From assembly GCF_018982885.2 (NCBI RefSeq), contig NZ_CP081848.1, positions 3,534,001 to 3,598,000 of the forward strand: 64,000 nt of DNA, in the 5' to 3' direction. Shown piece after piece: positions 56,087 through 64,000 of the stretch. This DNA comes from Polymorphobacter megasporae. GTDB lineage: Bacteria > Pseudomonadota > Alphaproteobacteria > Sphingomonadales > Sphingomonadaceae. Under the pieces are notes generated by a model that did not search any database, was not told the DNA's origin, and saw only the letters and a list, made by a program, of their open reading frames with translations. The position numbers were made by a program, and so were the translations under genes. Numbering within the stretch: position 1 is the first letter of the stretch; the number at the start of each line of letters is the position of its first letter.

Positions 56087-57017
56087 GAGCCTGAACGAAA
56101 AGTAGTTGAGCGATACCAGTAGGTTGTGATTCACCGTCGTTGTCGAGACGATAGGAGAAGAACTTGCCTTGGACTGATACCGCTCGCCGTCAGCATATGC
56201 GCAAGGGGGGGCGCTATCCAAGCGATTTACGGGATGCGGAATGGGCGTTGATCGAGCCGCTGTTTCCGGCAGCCCGCAGCGGCGGGCGTCGTCGCACGAC
56301 CTGCCTTCGGGCGGTGATGGATGCGATCATGTATATTGCGTCGAGCGGTTGCGCCTGGCGGATGCTGCCCAAATGCTTTCCGGCGACGTCGACAGTGCGC
56401 GGCTATTTCTACAGCTGGCGGGATAGTGGGCTGCTGACGACAATCAACCACTTGCTGGTAATGGCAGCACGCGAACAGGCCGGCCGCGAGGCCTCACCCA
56501 GTGCTGGCGTTATCGACAGCCAATCGGTCAAAACAACGGAAAGCGGCGGAATTTGCGGCTATGACGCCGGCAAGAAGGTGAAGGGCCGCAAACGCCATAT
56601 CATCACCGATACCTGCGGCTTTCTGGTGTTTATCCTGGTCCATGCCGCCGACATTCAGGACCGCGACGGCGCTGTCGATGTCCTCAAAGCCATCCGTTTC
56701 CGTTTCCCGTTCCTGCGCCATGTGTTTGCCGATGGTGGCTATGCCGGTGACAAACTCAAGGCCGCGCTTGAAGGCCATGGCAGCTGGACCCTCGAAATCA
56801 TCAAGCGCTCCGATACCGCCAAGGGCTTTGTGCTTTTGCCCCGCCGTTGGGTTGTCGAGCGGACCTTCGCGTGGCTGGGCCGCTGCCGACGTCTCGCCAA
56901 AGACTGGGAGCGATCCATCGAAAGCGCCACGGCATGGGCAACCATCGCCAGCATCCGAATGCTCACACGCAGAATCGCAAGGCTCTCAACTCATTGATGT
57001 ACTTTTGAATCGGGCTC
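56087..57017 (+). mobile_element. IS5-family insertion sequence, complete, 931 bp
   Basis: Terminal inverted repeats GAGCCTGAACGAAAAGTA (from 56087) and, inverted, GAGCCCGATTCAAAAGTA (ending 57017) match at 14 of 18 positions. They are flanked by the direct duplication TTA (56084-56086 and 57018-57020), the 3-bp target typical of the IS1031-like IS5 branch. One intact transposase gene fills it. The intact ends and coding frame suggest a recent, possibly active, insertion. Confidence 0.9.
56164..56997 (+). CDS. IS5-family transposase
   Basis: 277 residues. The N-terminal DUF4096-like domain (YPSDLRDAEWALIEPLFP) and DDE signature DSQSVKTTESGG, ADGGYAGDKL and WVVERTFAWLGRCRRLAKDWE are intact, all in one frame without the slippage used by the IS427 branch. 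It catalyses cut-and-paste movement of the surrounding element. Confidence 0.93.
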   Translation: MPWTDTARRQHMRKGGRYPSDLRDAEWALIEPLFPAARSGGRRRTTCLRAVMDAIMYIASSGCAWRMLPKCFPATSTVRGYFYSWRDSGLLTTINHLLVMAAREQAGREASPSAGVIDSQSVKTTESGGICGYDAGKKVKGRKRHIITDTCGFLVFILVHAADIQDRDGAVDVLKAIRFRFPFLRHVFADGGYAGDKLKAALEGHGSWTLEIIKRSDTAKGFVLLPRRWVVERTFAWLGRCRRLAKDWERSIESATAWATIASIRMLTRRIARLSTH

Positions 57018-57049
57018 TTAACCGACCGCTAATTATAAGGGTCGGCAAC

Positions 57050-57268
57050 ATGATGCTTGAGAACCGCTTCGATTATCATGTTCAACGCGCATCGGCACAT
57101 TTAGGAGATGTCGAGACGGCGACGTCATTCGAGGCGCGAAATACTCATCGGGAACTTTCGAAATGGCACATGTCTGCGGCGCTCACTGAAGGCGTCGGTT
57201 TCGTTCCCACTTGTGCAATTGAGTTGCAACAGATTCGGGCAGCGAGGAGCGTGATGCCGGGCGGCTAG
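57050..57268 (+). CDS. Short hypothetical ORF next to the IS
   Basis: 72 residues from ATG 57050 (or 57053) with AAGGGTCGG upstream. The central part, RASAHLGDVETATSFEARNTHRELSKWHM, looks like the short helical proteins with alternating charged residues seen in sphingomonads, but I cannot place it. The frame is in phase with sequence inside the IS, so it might be fortuitous. Confidence 0.3.
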   Translation: MMLENRFDYHVQRASAHLGDVETATSFEARNTHRELSKWHMSAALTEGVGFVPTCAIELQQIRAARSVMPGG

Positions 57269-57706
57269 CATTCGAGACAATAATTCAGTCAACTTAAGAT
57301 TGAGTAGTGCGTTAAAGCATTACGGCACAGCCGGTGCACGGGGGCCTTCAAGAAAGGTAGAACCTACCGGTACAAGGTCGCTAAGCGATACTCGTATACC
57401 GTACTGGCAAACCACCTTGTCGTCATCGAGTCTCCGGATCACGAAAACATTCCTTTCGCGCGCAGTATGAACGACTACAATTCTTTTTGCCGACCTTTGC
57501 TCACGGCACGCTTTAAGTTCTGCTTCGATCGTTGTTTTCTGCCCGATTCGTTGGTTTCATGCCACGGGTCAGAACAGCGACATCGCTTCCGCGATCAATC
57601 ATCTCCTGACGTGGTCCGACCGCATGCCCAGTGGCTTGCTTGATCGGCGCGATGTACACGATTGAGATCAGCCGACCGCAACCGACCTTTTTGAACAAAC
57701 TGGGGG
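57269..57706. other. Stretch with no confident gene, possible gene relic on minus strand
   Basis: On the minus strand an open frame (about 57560 down to the TAA at 57320) gives a protein-like sequence: TIEAELKACREQRSAKRIVVV, VIRRLDDDKVVCQYG, LVPVGSTFLEG. It has no ATG, GTG or TTG at its head, so it looks like the tail of a lost gene. I see no other candidate. Confidence 0.4.
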
Positions 57707-59155
57707 ATGGGGATGCCGCTTGGGCTAGCGCTTGCACCAGCGATTTTGCTCGTAGCGACGCTCATTTGCGTCATCGTCGTGCGCACCCGCTCGACCGCCA
57801 TAAAGCTCGGCACCGAAGTCGTGCTGCTGGGACTCATCGGCGGCCTGCTCCTCAGTCGCGGTCTGAGCCCTCTGCCGGGCAACCTCGCCTTGGCGCGAAA
57901 CGCCGACGCTCCACTTCTGCGCGCACTCGCGGTCGTGTGGTGGCTCGTCGCGGCGCGTGCGATCGCGATACTAACGACGCTCGGTCTCGGTCATGACGCG
58001 CGATCGAAGCACGCTCGGCTGTTTTCAGATCTTTTGGCCGGCGCGATCTATCTGACTGCAATCTTGATAATTCTGAATTCCGTTCTGGGCCTACCGATCA
58101 AAGGACTACTGGCAACGTCGGGCGTCATCGCGATCGTATTGGGACTGGCTTTGCAGAATACGTTGGCCGACGTGTTCTCGGGCGTGGCGGTCGGACTGGA
58201 GCAGCCGTTCCACGTCGGCGACCGGATCACGCTGGCCGATCACTCCGAGGGCATCGTCGTCGAGATGAATTGGCGATCGATCCGCATCCAGACCGACGGT
58301 GAGGATGTCGCGATCATCCCCAACAGTATCGTCGCGCGCAGCCAGATCATTAACCGCAGCGTTCCGACCGCACGCCGCGCCGTCTCGCTCGATATTCCGA
58401 CGCTGTCGCAAGCGCGTTCCGAGCACCTGATCGAGCTGGTGCGCCAGGCGATCATGCTCTGTCCGAGCCTGTTGGAAACCCCGACGCCAAGCGTCTTCGT
58501 CAAATATATTGGCACCCGGACCACGATGCTCGGAGTCAATTACTTCGTCGCCTCGACCAGCGCGATGACATTGGCACGGAGCGAGTTGCTCCGCCAAACC
58601 CGCCGACTGTTCCGCCACGCCGGTATCCAGGACGGAGCGCGGCCGACCGATAAAGCCCTGCTCGGGAGCATCGAACTCTTCGAATCGCTCGACGACGTCC
58701 AGCTCGGCGTCCTCGCCGCGGGGCTCCATCACCACATACTTGAACCCGGCGCGGTGCTGTTCGAACAAGGCGGCGTCGGGTTGTCGCTGTTCGTCGTCAA
58801 TTCGGGAATCTTTGAGATCGCTAGCCACACCGCAGCCGGCCCGTCGCACGTCTATGGCAAGATCGGACCGGGCGAGTATCTCGGCGAGATCAGCATGATG
58901 AGCGGCGAGCCGCGCCCGGTTGGGGCGAAAGCGCTGACCAAGGCGAGCGCACTCGAACTGCCGAAGTCCGTCCTTGAGGGTCTCCTCCGCGATAACCCCG
59001 AATTGAGCGCCGCACTCGAACGGTCGGTCGAGCGCGGGCTAGCGCTTCTCGACCGCGACACCGCGGCGCGGACGTGTGAGCCGCTCGACGTCCACGGCAA
59101 CCTGCTCAGCCGCATTGTCACGTTTCTTGGAATAAGCCGGGGTCAGCCGCGCTAG
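57707..59155 (+). CDS. MscS-type mechanosensitive channel with C-terminal cyclic-nucleotide-binding domain
   Basis: 482 residues. Four or five membrane helices (from about 5 to 155), then the MscS pore and beta domain: GLALQNTLADVFSGVAVGLEQPFHVGDRITLADH and PNSIVARSQIINRS. From about 315 a cNMP-binding fold: LEPGAVLFEQGGVGLSLFVVNSG, KIGPGEYLGEISMMSGEPRPVGAKAL. This is the bCNG (cyclic-nucleotide-gated MscS-like) channel design; the phosphate-cassette Arg is present in EPRP. Confidence 0.9.
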   Translation: MGMPLGLALAPAILLVATLICVIVVRTRSTAIKLGTEVVLLGLIGGLLLSRGLSPLPGNLALARNADAPLLRALAVVWWLVAARAIAILTTLGLGHDARSKHARLFSDLLAGAIYLTAILIILNSVLGLPIKGLLATSGVIAIVLGLALQNTLADVFSGVAVGLEQPFHVGDRITLADHSEGIVVEMNWRSIRIQTDGEDVAIIPNSIVARSQIINRSVPTARRAVSLDIPTLSQARSEHLIELVRQAIMLCPSLLETPTPSVFVKYIGTRTTMLGVNYFVASTSAMTLARSELLRQTRRLFRHAGIQDGARPTDKALLGSIELFESLDDVQLGVLAAGLHHHILEPGAVLFEQGGVGLSLFVVNSGIFEIASHTAAGPSHVYGKIGPGEYLGEISMMSGEPRPVGAKALTKASALELPKSVLEGLLRDNPELSAALERSVERGLALLDRDTAARTCEPLDVHGNLLSRIVTFLGISRGQPR

Positions 59156-59623
59156 GTACAAAGGCGGGCTGACACGTCTTCGAGCCTGCGGCGGCTGCAT
59201 TTCGGGTATCGCCGGTCCTCGGCTAAGGCGGATTCATGAGTTGCCAACTCATCGCGGATAGAAAGCACAACCAATTCCAAGTTGCTGCGCTGCGGTGTGG
59301 CCACGTCCTCGCGCTTGGTATTGAAAGCAATTTGCGCGCCGGTCGATACCTTAAGAATTTTAGATCGACATGGCGGCGTGACTACACTCGCCTGGCGTAT
59401 TTGGCCAAGATATTCGGTTTGCAGCGTACGGGCATCTCGCCAATTGGGCCAACGAAAGCCCGATTGAGCAGATTGGGCGCGAACAATACGACAGCTGTGT
59501 ATTTCGTGACTTCGTAGCTGGCCATTGCCGACACCGCTTATTTACTGAGCGTGACGAGACCCCTCACCTCGTCCGAAACACCGACCTGACGCGGATGTTT
59601 CGTCCAGCGACGTCGCATAAGAG
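59156..59623. other. Stretch without a confident gene
   Basis: One open frame of 93 codons exists on the plus strand (59236-59517, starting MSCQLIADRKHNQF), with unremarkable composition and no Shine-Dalgarno sequence. I do not support it as a gene. No repeat or structured RNA is apparent apart from the terminator that follows. Confidence 0.4.
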
Positions 59624-59651
59624 AGCGGCGGCGTCGGGTGACGCCGCCGCT
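59624..59651 (-). terminator. Strong hairpin after the Ala/His-rich small gene
   Basis: AGCGGCGGCGTC pairs fully with GACGCCGCCGCT around a four-base loop, 15 bp past the stop of the 66-residue gene on the minus strand. The following CTCTTAT is only moderately T-rich. Confidence 0.6.
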
Positions 59652-59666
59652 CCAAGAATGACCGTG

Positions 59667-59867
59667 CTACTTTTTTGCGGTAGCGGCGCTCTTACCGTGA
59701 GCTTCGGTCGAGGACTTGTGGGCCGCGTCCGAATGCCCATGGGCCTTGGTCGACTCAGCATGGGCCTCGTCGTGGCTGCCCGACGTGTGCTTCGTTGCGG
59801 CCGCCTTGTGCGACTTGGCTGCCGCTTCGTGATGCTCGGCGGCCTTCGTGTGGCTTGCTGCTGCCAT
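59667..59867 (-). CDS. Small Ala/His/Lys-rich protein
   Basis: 66 residues starting at ATG 59867 with GGAAGTC upstream. The repetitive AAEHHEAAAKSHKAAATKH and SDAAHKSSTEAHGKSA pattern is one I recognise from stress-linked small proteins in sphingomonads and rhizobia; no function is proven. Coding bias and the downstream hairpin support it. Confidence 0.7.
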   Translation of the reverse strand: MAAASHTKAAEHHEAAAKSHKAAATKHTSGSHDEAHAESTKAHGHSDAAHKSSTEAHGKSAATAKK

Positions 59868-60650
59868 GATGACTTCCTTCCCAATCCGGATTTATTTCCG
59901 GTAATCGCAGAACGGCCATCTCCGGGCGGCGGGTGCAAAGGGTCTCATGTCGCTCGACCTGTGAATTGCCCGCTCCATCGGAAATCGGTCCAGGTATTAC
60001 CATCCAGATGGCGCGTCAGCGATTGCCTATGCCCGCTACCCAGCTGACAAACGCCTTGCGCGCTAGCTGCTGATGCGCGCCGATCCATCGGCGATAACAC
60101 CATCAGCGTGATCCATGAGGCGTTGGCAATCATGCGTAGCACGCCGCGCAAGCGTTACCGTCGCAATCAAAAGCCTCGAAAGATCGGCGCAAATAGGTGC
60201 TCCGATCGCACATCGCGATCGTTGCCCGCCCCCCGCCTGCTCCATCTGCGTGCGAGCGGCTACGGCTGCCCGAAAGCGCATACGTCAATCTGGGCGCCGT
60301 CTGGCGACGGGTTCAGCAGCAGTTTCGACGAGGAACGTGCAAACATCGGCTTGGATAAACATCTACACGACTACCCAGGACGTTCATGACCAAGCTCTGC
60401 CTGGCAGGCCTAACCGAAGCCGAGATTGCTGGAAGCGTGGGATAGTCACCGGCGCGCGTGACAGATATCCGCCGCGTATATGGCGACGGTATGCGCGTCG
60501 TCATCTCGATCGGAGAGCGATTGGCGGCATCGAGCGGATAAACGCCGAGGCATCGCCTTGTCACCCGGCGAATTGACGGTATAAACGGCCGGAACATTTT
60601 GCAAAACACGTTGCAACATGATCGTGCTCAAGGCGACATGCCTTTAAAAT
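59868..60650. other. Non-coding stretch next to tRNA-Gly, possible integrase relic
   Basis: I see no intact gene. At about 60387-60530 (plus) a frame reads TKLCLAGLTEAEIAGSVG, a stop, then SPARVTDIRRVYGDGMRVVI, similar in rhythm to the C-terminus of tyrosine recombinases from sphingomonad islands. The premature stop and the missing rest mean it is at most a relic. Confidence 0.4.
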
Positions 60651-60724
60651 GCGGGCGTAGCTCAATGGTAGAGCAGAAGCTTCCCAAGCTTACGACGAGG
60701 GTTCGATTCCCTTCGCCCGCTCCA
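60651..60724 (+). tRNA. tRNA-Gly (anticodon CCC)
   Basis: A 74-nt cloverleaf: acceptor GCGGGCG pairs with CGCCCGC, D arm GCTC-AATGGTA-GAGC, anticodon loop TTCCCAA with CCC at 34-36, T arm GAGGG-TTCGATT-CCCTT, and an encoded 3' TCCA. It matches bacterial tRNA-Gly(CCC) closely, with one mismatch at the base of the anticodon stem. Confidence 0.96.
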
Positions 60725-60756
60725 ATTATCTCAGAGAGTTAAAGTCTGCAGCTCAT

Positions 60757-60776
60757 CCCGGCACGTTCGTGCCGGG
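60757..60776 (+). terminator. Hairpin after tRNA-Gly and before the convergent dioxygenase gene
   Basis: CCCGGCAC-GTTC-GTGCCGGG is an eight-pair stem followed by TTC. It lies between the tRNA and the end of the minus-strand dioxygenase gene and could stop transcription from both sides. Confidence 0.5.
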
Positions 60777-60791
60777 TTCGGCGCACGGCTG

Positions 60792-61580
60792 TCAGTCGAA
60801 GCGGAAGGCGGAGATTGCGGTCTTGAGCACGAGCTCGCTGTAGACGCGCGTGCCTGCCGCCGGCGATGTCCCGGCGGCGACCATGAGCGGCAGCAAATGC
60901 TCCGCCTGCGGATGCGAGAAGCGGCCCGAGGGAGCATCGGCCCATGCGTTCAGCGCCGTCGCCCTCGCCGCACCGGGCTGTTCGACCGCGGCGGTCAGCC
61001 ACGCGTCGAACGCCTGCGACGGCGCCGTCGCGCGCGGATCGCCGTAGCCGCGCATGTTGTGAAAGCTCATGCCTGACCCGAGGATCAACACGCCGTCGTC
61101 GCGAAGCTGGGCGAGCGCCTTCCCCGCGGCGATGTGGAGGTCCGGGTCGAGAGTGCGGTCGACCGACATCTCGATCAGCGGGATGTCGGCATCGGGGAAC
61201 GCGACCTTGAGCGGGACGAAGACGCCGTGATCGAGGCCGCGCGCCGGATCGACGTTCGCAGTGAGGCCGGCATCGCGGAGCAGTTCCGCAGCGCGGCGCG
61301 CGAGGCCAGGAGCACCGGGTACATCGTAGCGCAGCCGGTACGTCTCGGGCGGAAACCCGCCATAGTCGTAAATGAGCTTCGGGTGCTCGGCGCCGGTGAA
61401 GGCGAAGCCGTCGGTTTCCCAATGTCCCGACACGACGATGATCGCCGTCGGCTGCTCGGCGAGGGTGCCGGACAGGCCGCGCAGGAAAGCGCTCATGCCG
61501 GTCCAGGTGCCCGACGGATCGGGCATGAAAAAGCACGGTCCGCCGCCGTGCGGGATGAAGAAACTCGGCTGTGTCGCCAT
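60792..61580 (-). CDS. DODA-type extradiol aromatic-ring-opening dioxygenase (YgiD-like)
   Basis: 262 residues. The metal ligands are visible in FIPHGGGPCFFM, SGHWETDG and ARGLDHGVFVPLK, with FHNMRGYG and SHPQAEHLLPLMVAAG following. E. coli YgiD and plant DODA open the DOPA or catechol ring between C4 and C5 with Fe or Zn; the natural substrate here is unknown. Monocistronic and convergent with the tRNA. Confidence 0.9.
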   Translation of the reverse strand: MATQPSFFIPHGGGPCFFMPDPSGTWTGMSAFLRGLSGTLAEQPTAIIVVSGHWETDGFAFTGAEHPKLIYDYGGFPPETYRLRYDVPGAPGLARRAAELLRDAGLTANVDPARGLDHGVFVPLKVAFPDADIPLIEMSVDRTLDPDLHIAAGKALAQLRDDGVLILGSGMSFHNMRGYGDPRATAPSQAFDAWLTAAVEQPGAARATALNAWADAPSGRFSHPQAEHLLPLMVAAGTSPAAGTRVYSELVLKTAISAFRFD

Positions 61581-61743
61581 TATTGCGCGTCCGCCTGCCC
61601 GGCGGTTTCGCCGCCGGGCTTGTCAGAGACAATCTAGTCGCCCCGCCCGAAAGCGAGAATAGCTGGCCGGAGCGACAGACTGTTGCGCAAAACGAGATGA
61701 TCGCTGCGCAGCGCAATCATCGCAAGTACACCGACGGCGGGAC

Positions 61744-64000
61744 CTAAGCCGTTGCCGGACGGTCGGTATCGAGCACCAGTCGCTGCAGCACGACGTTATC
61801 GTCGATCCGCCAGACCTTGATCGTATGACGACCGGCGGCAACGTCGTGCATGTCCGCCGATAGCTGGACGACATTGTCGCAGACCGCCTTGGCCCAGCGC
61901 TTTTTGCCCGGGGTGTCCTGATCGCCGCCGGTTGCTTCGAGCTGCGCCGTCAGCACCTCGACCGGGCCGCCGTCGAGCGAGACACCGATCCGCACGCCGC
62001 GATGGCCCACGGTATCGAGCGTCGGCGTCAGGTATAGCGTCAGCGTCGCCGCGCCGCCCTTGCGCACCGTCACGTCATATTCGAGGCTCATCCCGTCCGC
62101 CGGGCTGGTCGAAGGCGCACCTTGCGGCATGGCGAGCACGGCAGCGGCAGTCGACCCGAGATGCGGAATCGTCGTCCACCGCAGCCCCTTCGCGTTGTTT
62201 GCGCGGGTGAACGCCGGTGCCTCGATCGTCACGACGCCCTCGGACTTCGCGCGCGCCGCGACGAATTTAGGCGCGACATGGCGTTCCGCGGCCGCAGACT
62301 CGCCGCCGACGCGAACGATGCTCGGCAAGGACTGCTGCGTCGGGTCGTTCCAGAGGACATAGTTCATGTGGACCTGCGCCATCATGCCGTCCCACTTGCC
62401 GCCGTTGATCGTGTGGTAGCGGCGGGTCAGCTCGGAATCGCGCCTGAACGCGGTCTCGACCTCCCCGGCGAAGTAGTTCGCGCGCGGGTCGTTCGGCTTT
62501 CCCAGCATCCGGTCCCAAGCGGTGCAATAATACATGCGATACAGGTTCGCCATCGCGAGTACCGGGAATTCGATGAGCTGGTAGTAGGCATCGAGCTGTT
62601 CGGGCCGGAGTTGGGCGCGGACCGTCTGTACCTTCGCCTCCAGCGCATCCCACTCGGCGATCATCGCGCCGAATTCGCCGCCATCGAGCCCGTCGGGCAT
62701 GATGCCGCCGAGCGCAAAGCTGTCCTGGTCGATCAGTTCGGGTTTCCGGCGCGCGGTATACTGGCTGTACGCGGTGATGATCTCGCCGATCGCGGCGTGA
62801 TTGGCCCCGAATGTCGCCGCTGCCCATGACGCCGGGTAGTCCGCCAACGCCGCCGGGGTCATCGCTTCGGGGTTCCACGCCTGCGCGAGGAAGAAGCCGA
62901 GCGGATATTCCATCGGCTTGATATCGCCGACATTGGCGATCCAGATCGTTCGCGCACCGCGCTGGTAGGCGAGGTCCATCTGCTGCCAGATCTTCTCGAC
63001 CTGGTTGGTATTGATCCATTTATAATTGCGCGGCACGCCGACATAATCGAAGTGATAATAGATGCCGTAACCGCCGCTGCGCGCTGGTGCGGCGGGGTCG
63101 GGCAAGCGCCGGATCTGGCCCCAATTATCGTCCGAGAACATTAAGGTGACGTCGGCCGGCACCTTCATGCCGTGGTCGTAATAATCCTGAACCTCCTTAT
63201 AGAGCGCCCAGACCTGCGGGGTCGCCTCCGCCGGCTTGCCGGTGACATCGACGATAATCTGGCGCTGATCGGCGACGATCCGTTCGAGCAGGCCGGTCGC
63301 GGTACCCTCCGCCATCGCCTCGTCGCCGTCGCCGCGCATCCCGACCGTGACGAGCGAGTCGTAGGGCCTGCCGCCGCCCTTCGACATCATGCGCTCGATG
63401 CCGCCGCGCCAGAAGGTGCGCAGATTGGCGGCGTTCTTGCTGTAATCCCACGCGCCGCCGGTGATGCCGCCTTCTTTGTGGCGGTGCCATTCGGCCTGCG
63501 CGCGGAGCATCGGCTCGTGATGCGAATTGCCCATTACCACGCCCATCGCGTCGGCGAGGATCAGGCTGTTCGGGTCGTCGTCGGCGAACGCCTTCCCCCA
63601 CATCGCCGGCCACAGGTAATTGCCCTTCATCCGCAGCAGCAGTTCGAAGACGTGGGCGTACATCGCCGAATTGACGCCGCCGAAGGCCTTCTTCGCCCAG
63701 CCGCTGAGGCAGGGGTCCTCGTCGTTGATGAAGAAGCCGCGATAGCGCACCTTCGGCTGGTCGCGGCGGGCGTCCGCCGGGATCGTCACGTCGTGCTGGC
63801 GGCGGACGGGCACGTCGGCGAACCAGTGCCACGGCGAGACGCCGATCCGGGCGGAAATGTCGTACGTGCCGAACACGGCGCCGCGGCGGTCGGACCCGAC
63901 GATCACTAGCGCCTGCGCCACCCCCGGCATCGGGTCGTCGACGACGATCTGGCGGAACGCCTCCCATTCGCCCTTGATGTCGCCGGCATCGATCTTTCCG
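61744..64000 (-). CDS. Glycoside hydrolase family 115 alpha-glucuronidase, 5' end cut off
   Basis: At least 752 residues; the frame enters at the right edge. Visible: KGEWEAFRQIVVDDPMPGVAQALVIVGSDRRGAVFG, YDISARIGVSPWHWFADVPV, GFFINDEDPCLSGWA, NYLWPAMWGKAFADDD, MFSDDNWGQIRRLPDP, YYHFDYVGVPRNYKWINT and a C-terminal beta-sandwich ending TIKVWRIDDNVVLQRLVLDTD. GH115 enzymes cleave 4-O-methyl-glucuronic acid from internal positions of glucuronoxylan. The N-terminus, presumably with a signal peptide, is outside the window. Confidence 0.92.
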   Translation of the reverse strand, partial: GKIDAGDIKGEWEAFRQIVVDDPMPGVAQALVIVGSDRRGAVFGTYDISARIGVSPWHWFADVPVRRQHDVTIPADARRDQPKVRYRGFFINDEDPCLSGWAKKAFGGVNSAMYAHVFELLLRMKGNYLWPAMWGKAFADDDPNSLILADAMGVVMGNSHHEPMLRAQAEWHRHKEGGITGGAWDYSKNAANLRTFWRGGIERMMSKGGGRPYDSLVTVGMRGDGDEAMAEGTATGLLERIVADQRQIIVDVTGKPAEATPQVWALYKEVQDYYDHGMKVPADVTLMFSDDNWGQIRRLPDPAAPARSGGYGIYYHFDYVGVPRNYKWINTNQVEKIWQQMDLAYQRGARTIWIANVGDIKPMEYPLGFFLAQAWNPEAMTPAALADYPASWAAATFGANHAAIGEIITAYSQYTARRKPELIDQDSFALGGIMPDGLDGGEFGAMIAEWDALEAKVQTVRAQLRPEQLDAYYQLIEFPVLAMANLYRMYYCTAWDRMLGKPNDPRANYFAGEVETAFRRDSELTRRYHTINGGKWDGMMAQVHMNYVLWNDPTQQSLPSIVRVGGESAAAERHVAPKFVAARAKSEGVVTIEAPAFTRANNAKGLRWTTIPHLGSTAAAVLAMPQGAPSTSPADGMSLEYDVTVRKGGAATLTLYLTPTLDTVGHRGVRIGVSLDGGPVEVLTAQLEATGGDQDTPGKKRWAKAVCDNVVQLSADMHDVAAGRHTIKVWRIDDNVVLQRLVLDTDRPATA

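Noticed and set aside
59236..59517. 93-codon plus-strand ORF
   Set aside because: No Shine-Dalgarno sequence, no motif and no recognisable family.
60115..60576. Plus-strand frame of about 150 codons before the tRNA
   Set aside because: No ribosome-binding site, Arg/Cys-rich composition and no motifs. The integrase-like rhythm is in a different frame.

Overview
The window is a GC-rich chromosomal segment of an alphaproteobacterium, most likely a member of the Sphingomonadales. Supporting signs are a MipZ-type division-site ATPase, a PgmG-like phosphoglucomutase/phosphomannomutase, a phasin with a Pro/Ala-rich leader, TonB-receptor and MauG-type genes, a TorF-type porin, GcvA-like LysR and PiT phosphate transporter genes, and a GH115 glucuronidase. 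A closer placement (for example near Polymorphobacter/Sandarakinorhabdus) would be a guess.

Layout. 0-10 kb is mostly housekeeping: RidA, a GNAT-fold protein, panC, mipZ, a J-domain protein, a ribosomal-oxygenase-like cupin protein, an RluE-type pseudouridine synthase, pgmG, a phasin, clpS and a short-chain dehydrogenase. 10.7-16.8 kb is a TolC-MacA-MacB tripartite exporter operon. Between its ATPase gene and its permease gene lies a foreign-looking module: a frameshifted DUF6402-type gene and two tandem paralogous membrane-anchored small proteins. 17-27.6 kb holds cfa, DUF1810, photolyase, a D-amino-acid transaminase-like gene, an ECF sigma/anti-sigma/Spy-like trio, korAB, a deacetylase-fold gene and an LprI-domain membrane protein. 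27.7-37.6 kb holds an intergenic repeat array, an HSL-type hydrolase, rppH, two outer-membrane beta-barrel genes, a candidate small RNA, parE, a second locus of the same repeat family, a DMT transporter and DoxX. 37.7-45 kb holds a PiT transporter, the metZ-apaG-LysR cluster and a two-gene lipid-linked glycosyltransferase operon. 44.5-46 kb is a binding-protein-like gene plus a MarR regulator, behind a perfect 28-bp dyad.

46-61 kb is accessory DNA. It contains a serine hydrolase with an AraC regulator, mop with a broken modE-like gene, a large AsmA protein, a truncated TonB receptor fused to a broken zinc-ribbon fragment, a MauG-type di-heme protein with a small HGHG partner, calB, fRMsr, an intact IS5-group element with a TTA target duplication, a cNMP-gated MscS-like channel, non-coding stretches and a tRNA-Gly(CCC). 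The window ends with a DODA-type dioxygenase and a GH115 glucuronidase cut by the edge.

The observations most worth following are: (1) the DUF6402/twin-membrane-protein module spliced into the MacAB operon with ATGA coupling at its downstream joints; (2) a candidate minus-strand small RNA at 32401-32470, with an anti-Shine-Dalgarno loop and a strong terminator, lying beside a TGCTGCAGTGCA-type box that also sits on the phasin promoter and upstream of a porin; (3) a consensus match to a sigma-54 promoter for that porin; (4) the perfect AT-rich dyad in front of the binding-protein/marR pair. All calls come from reading the sequence and remembered family knowledge; no search was run.
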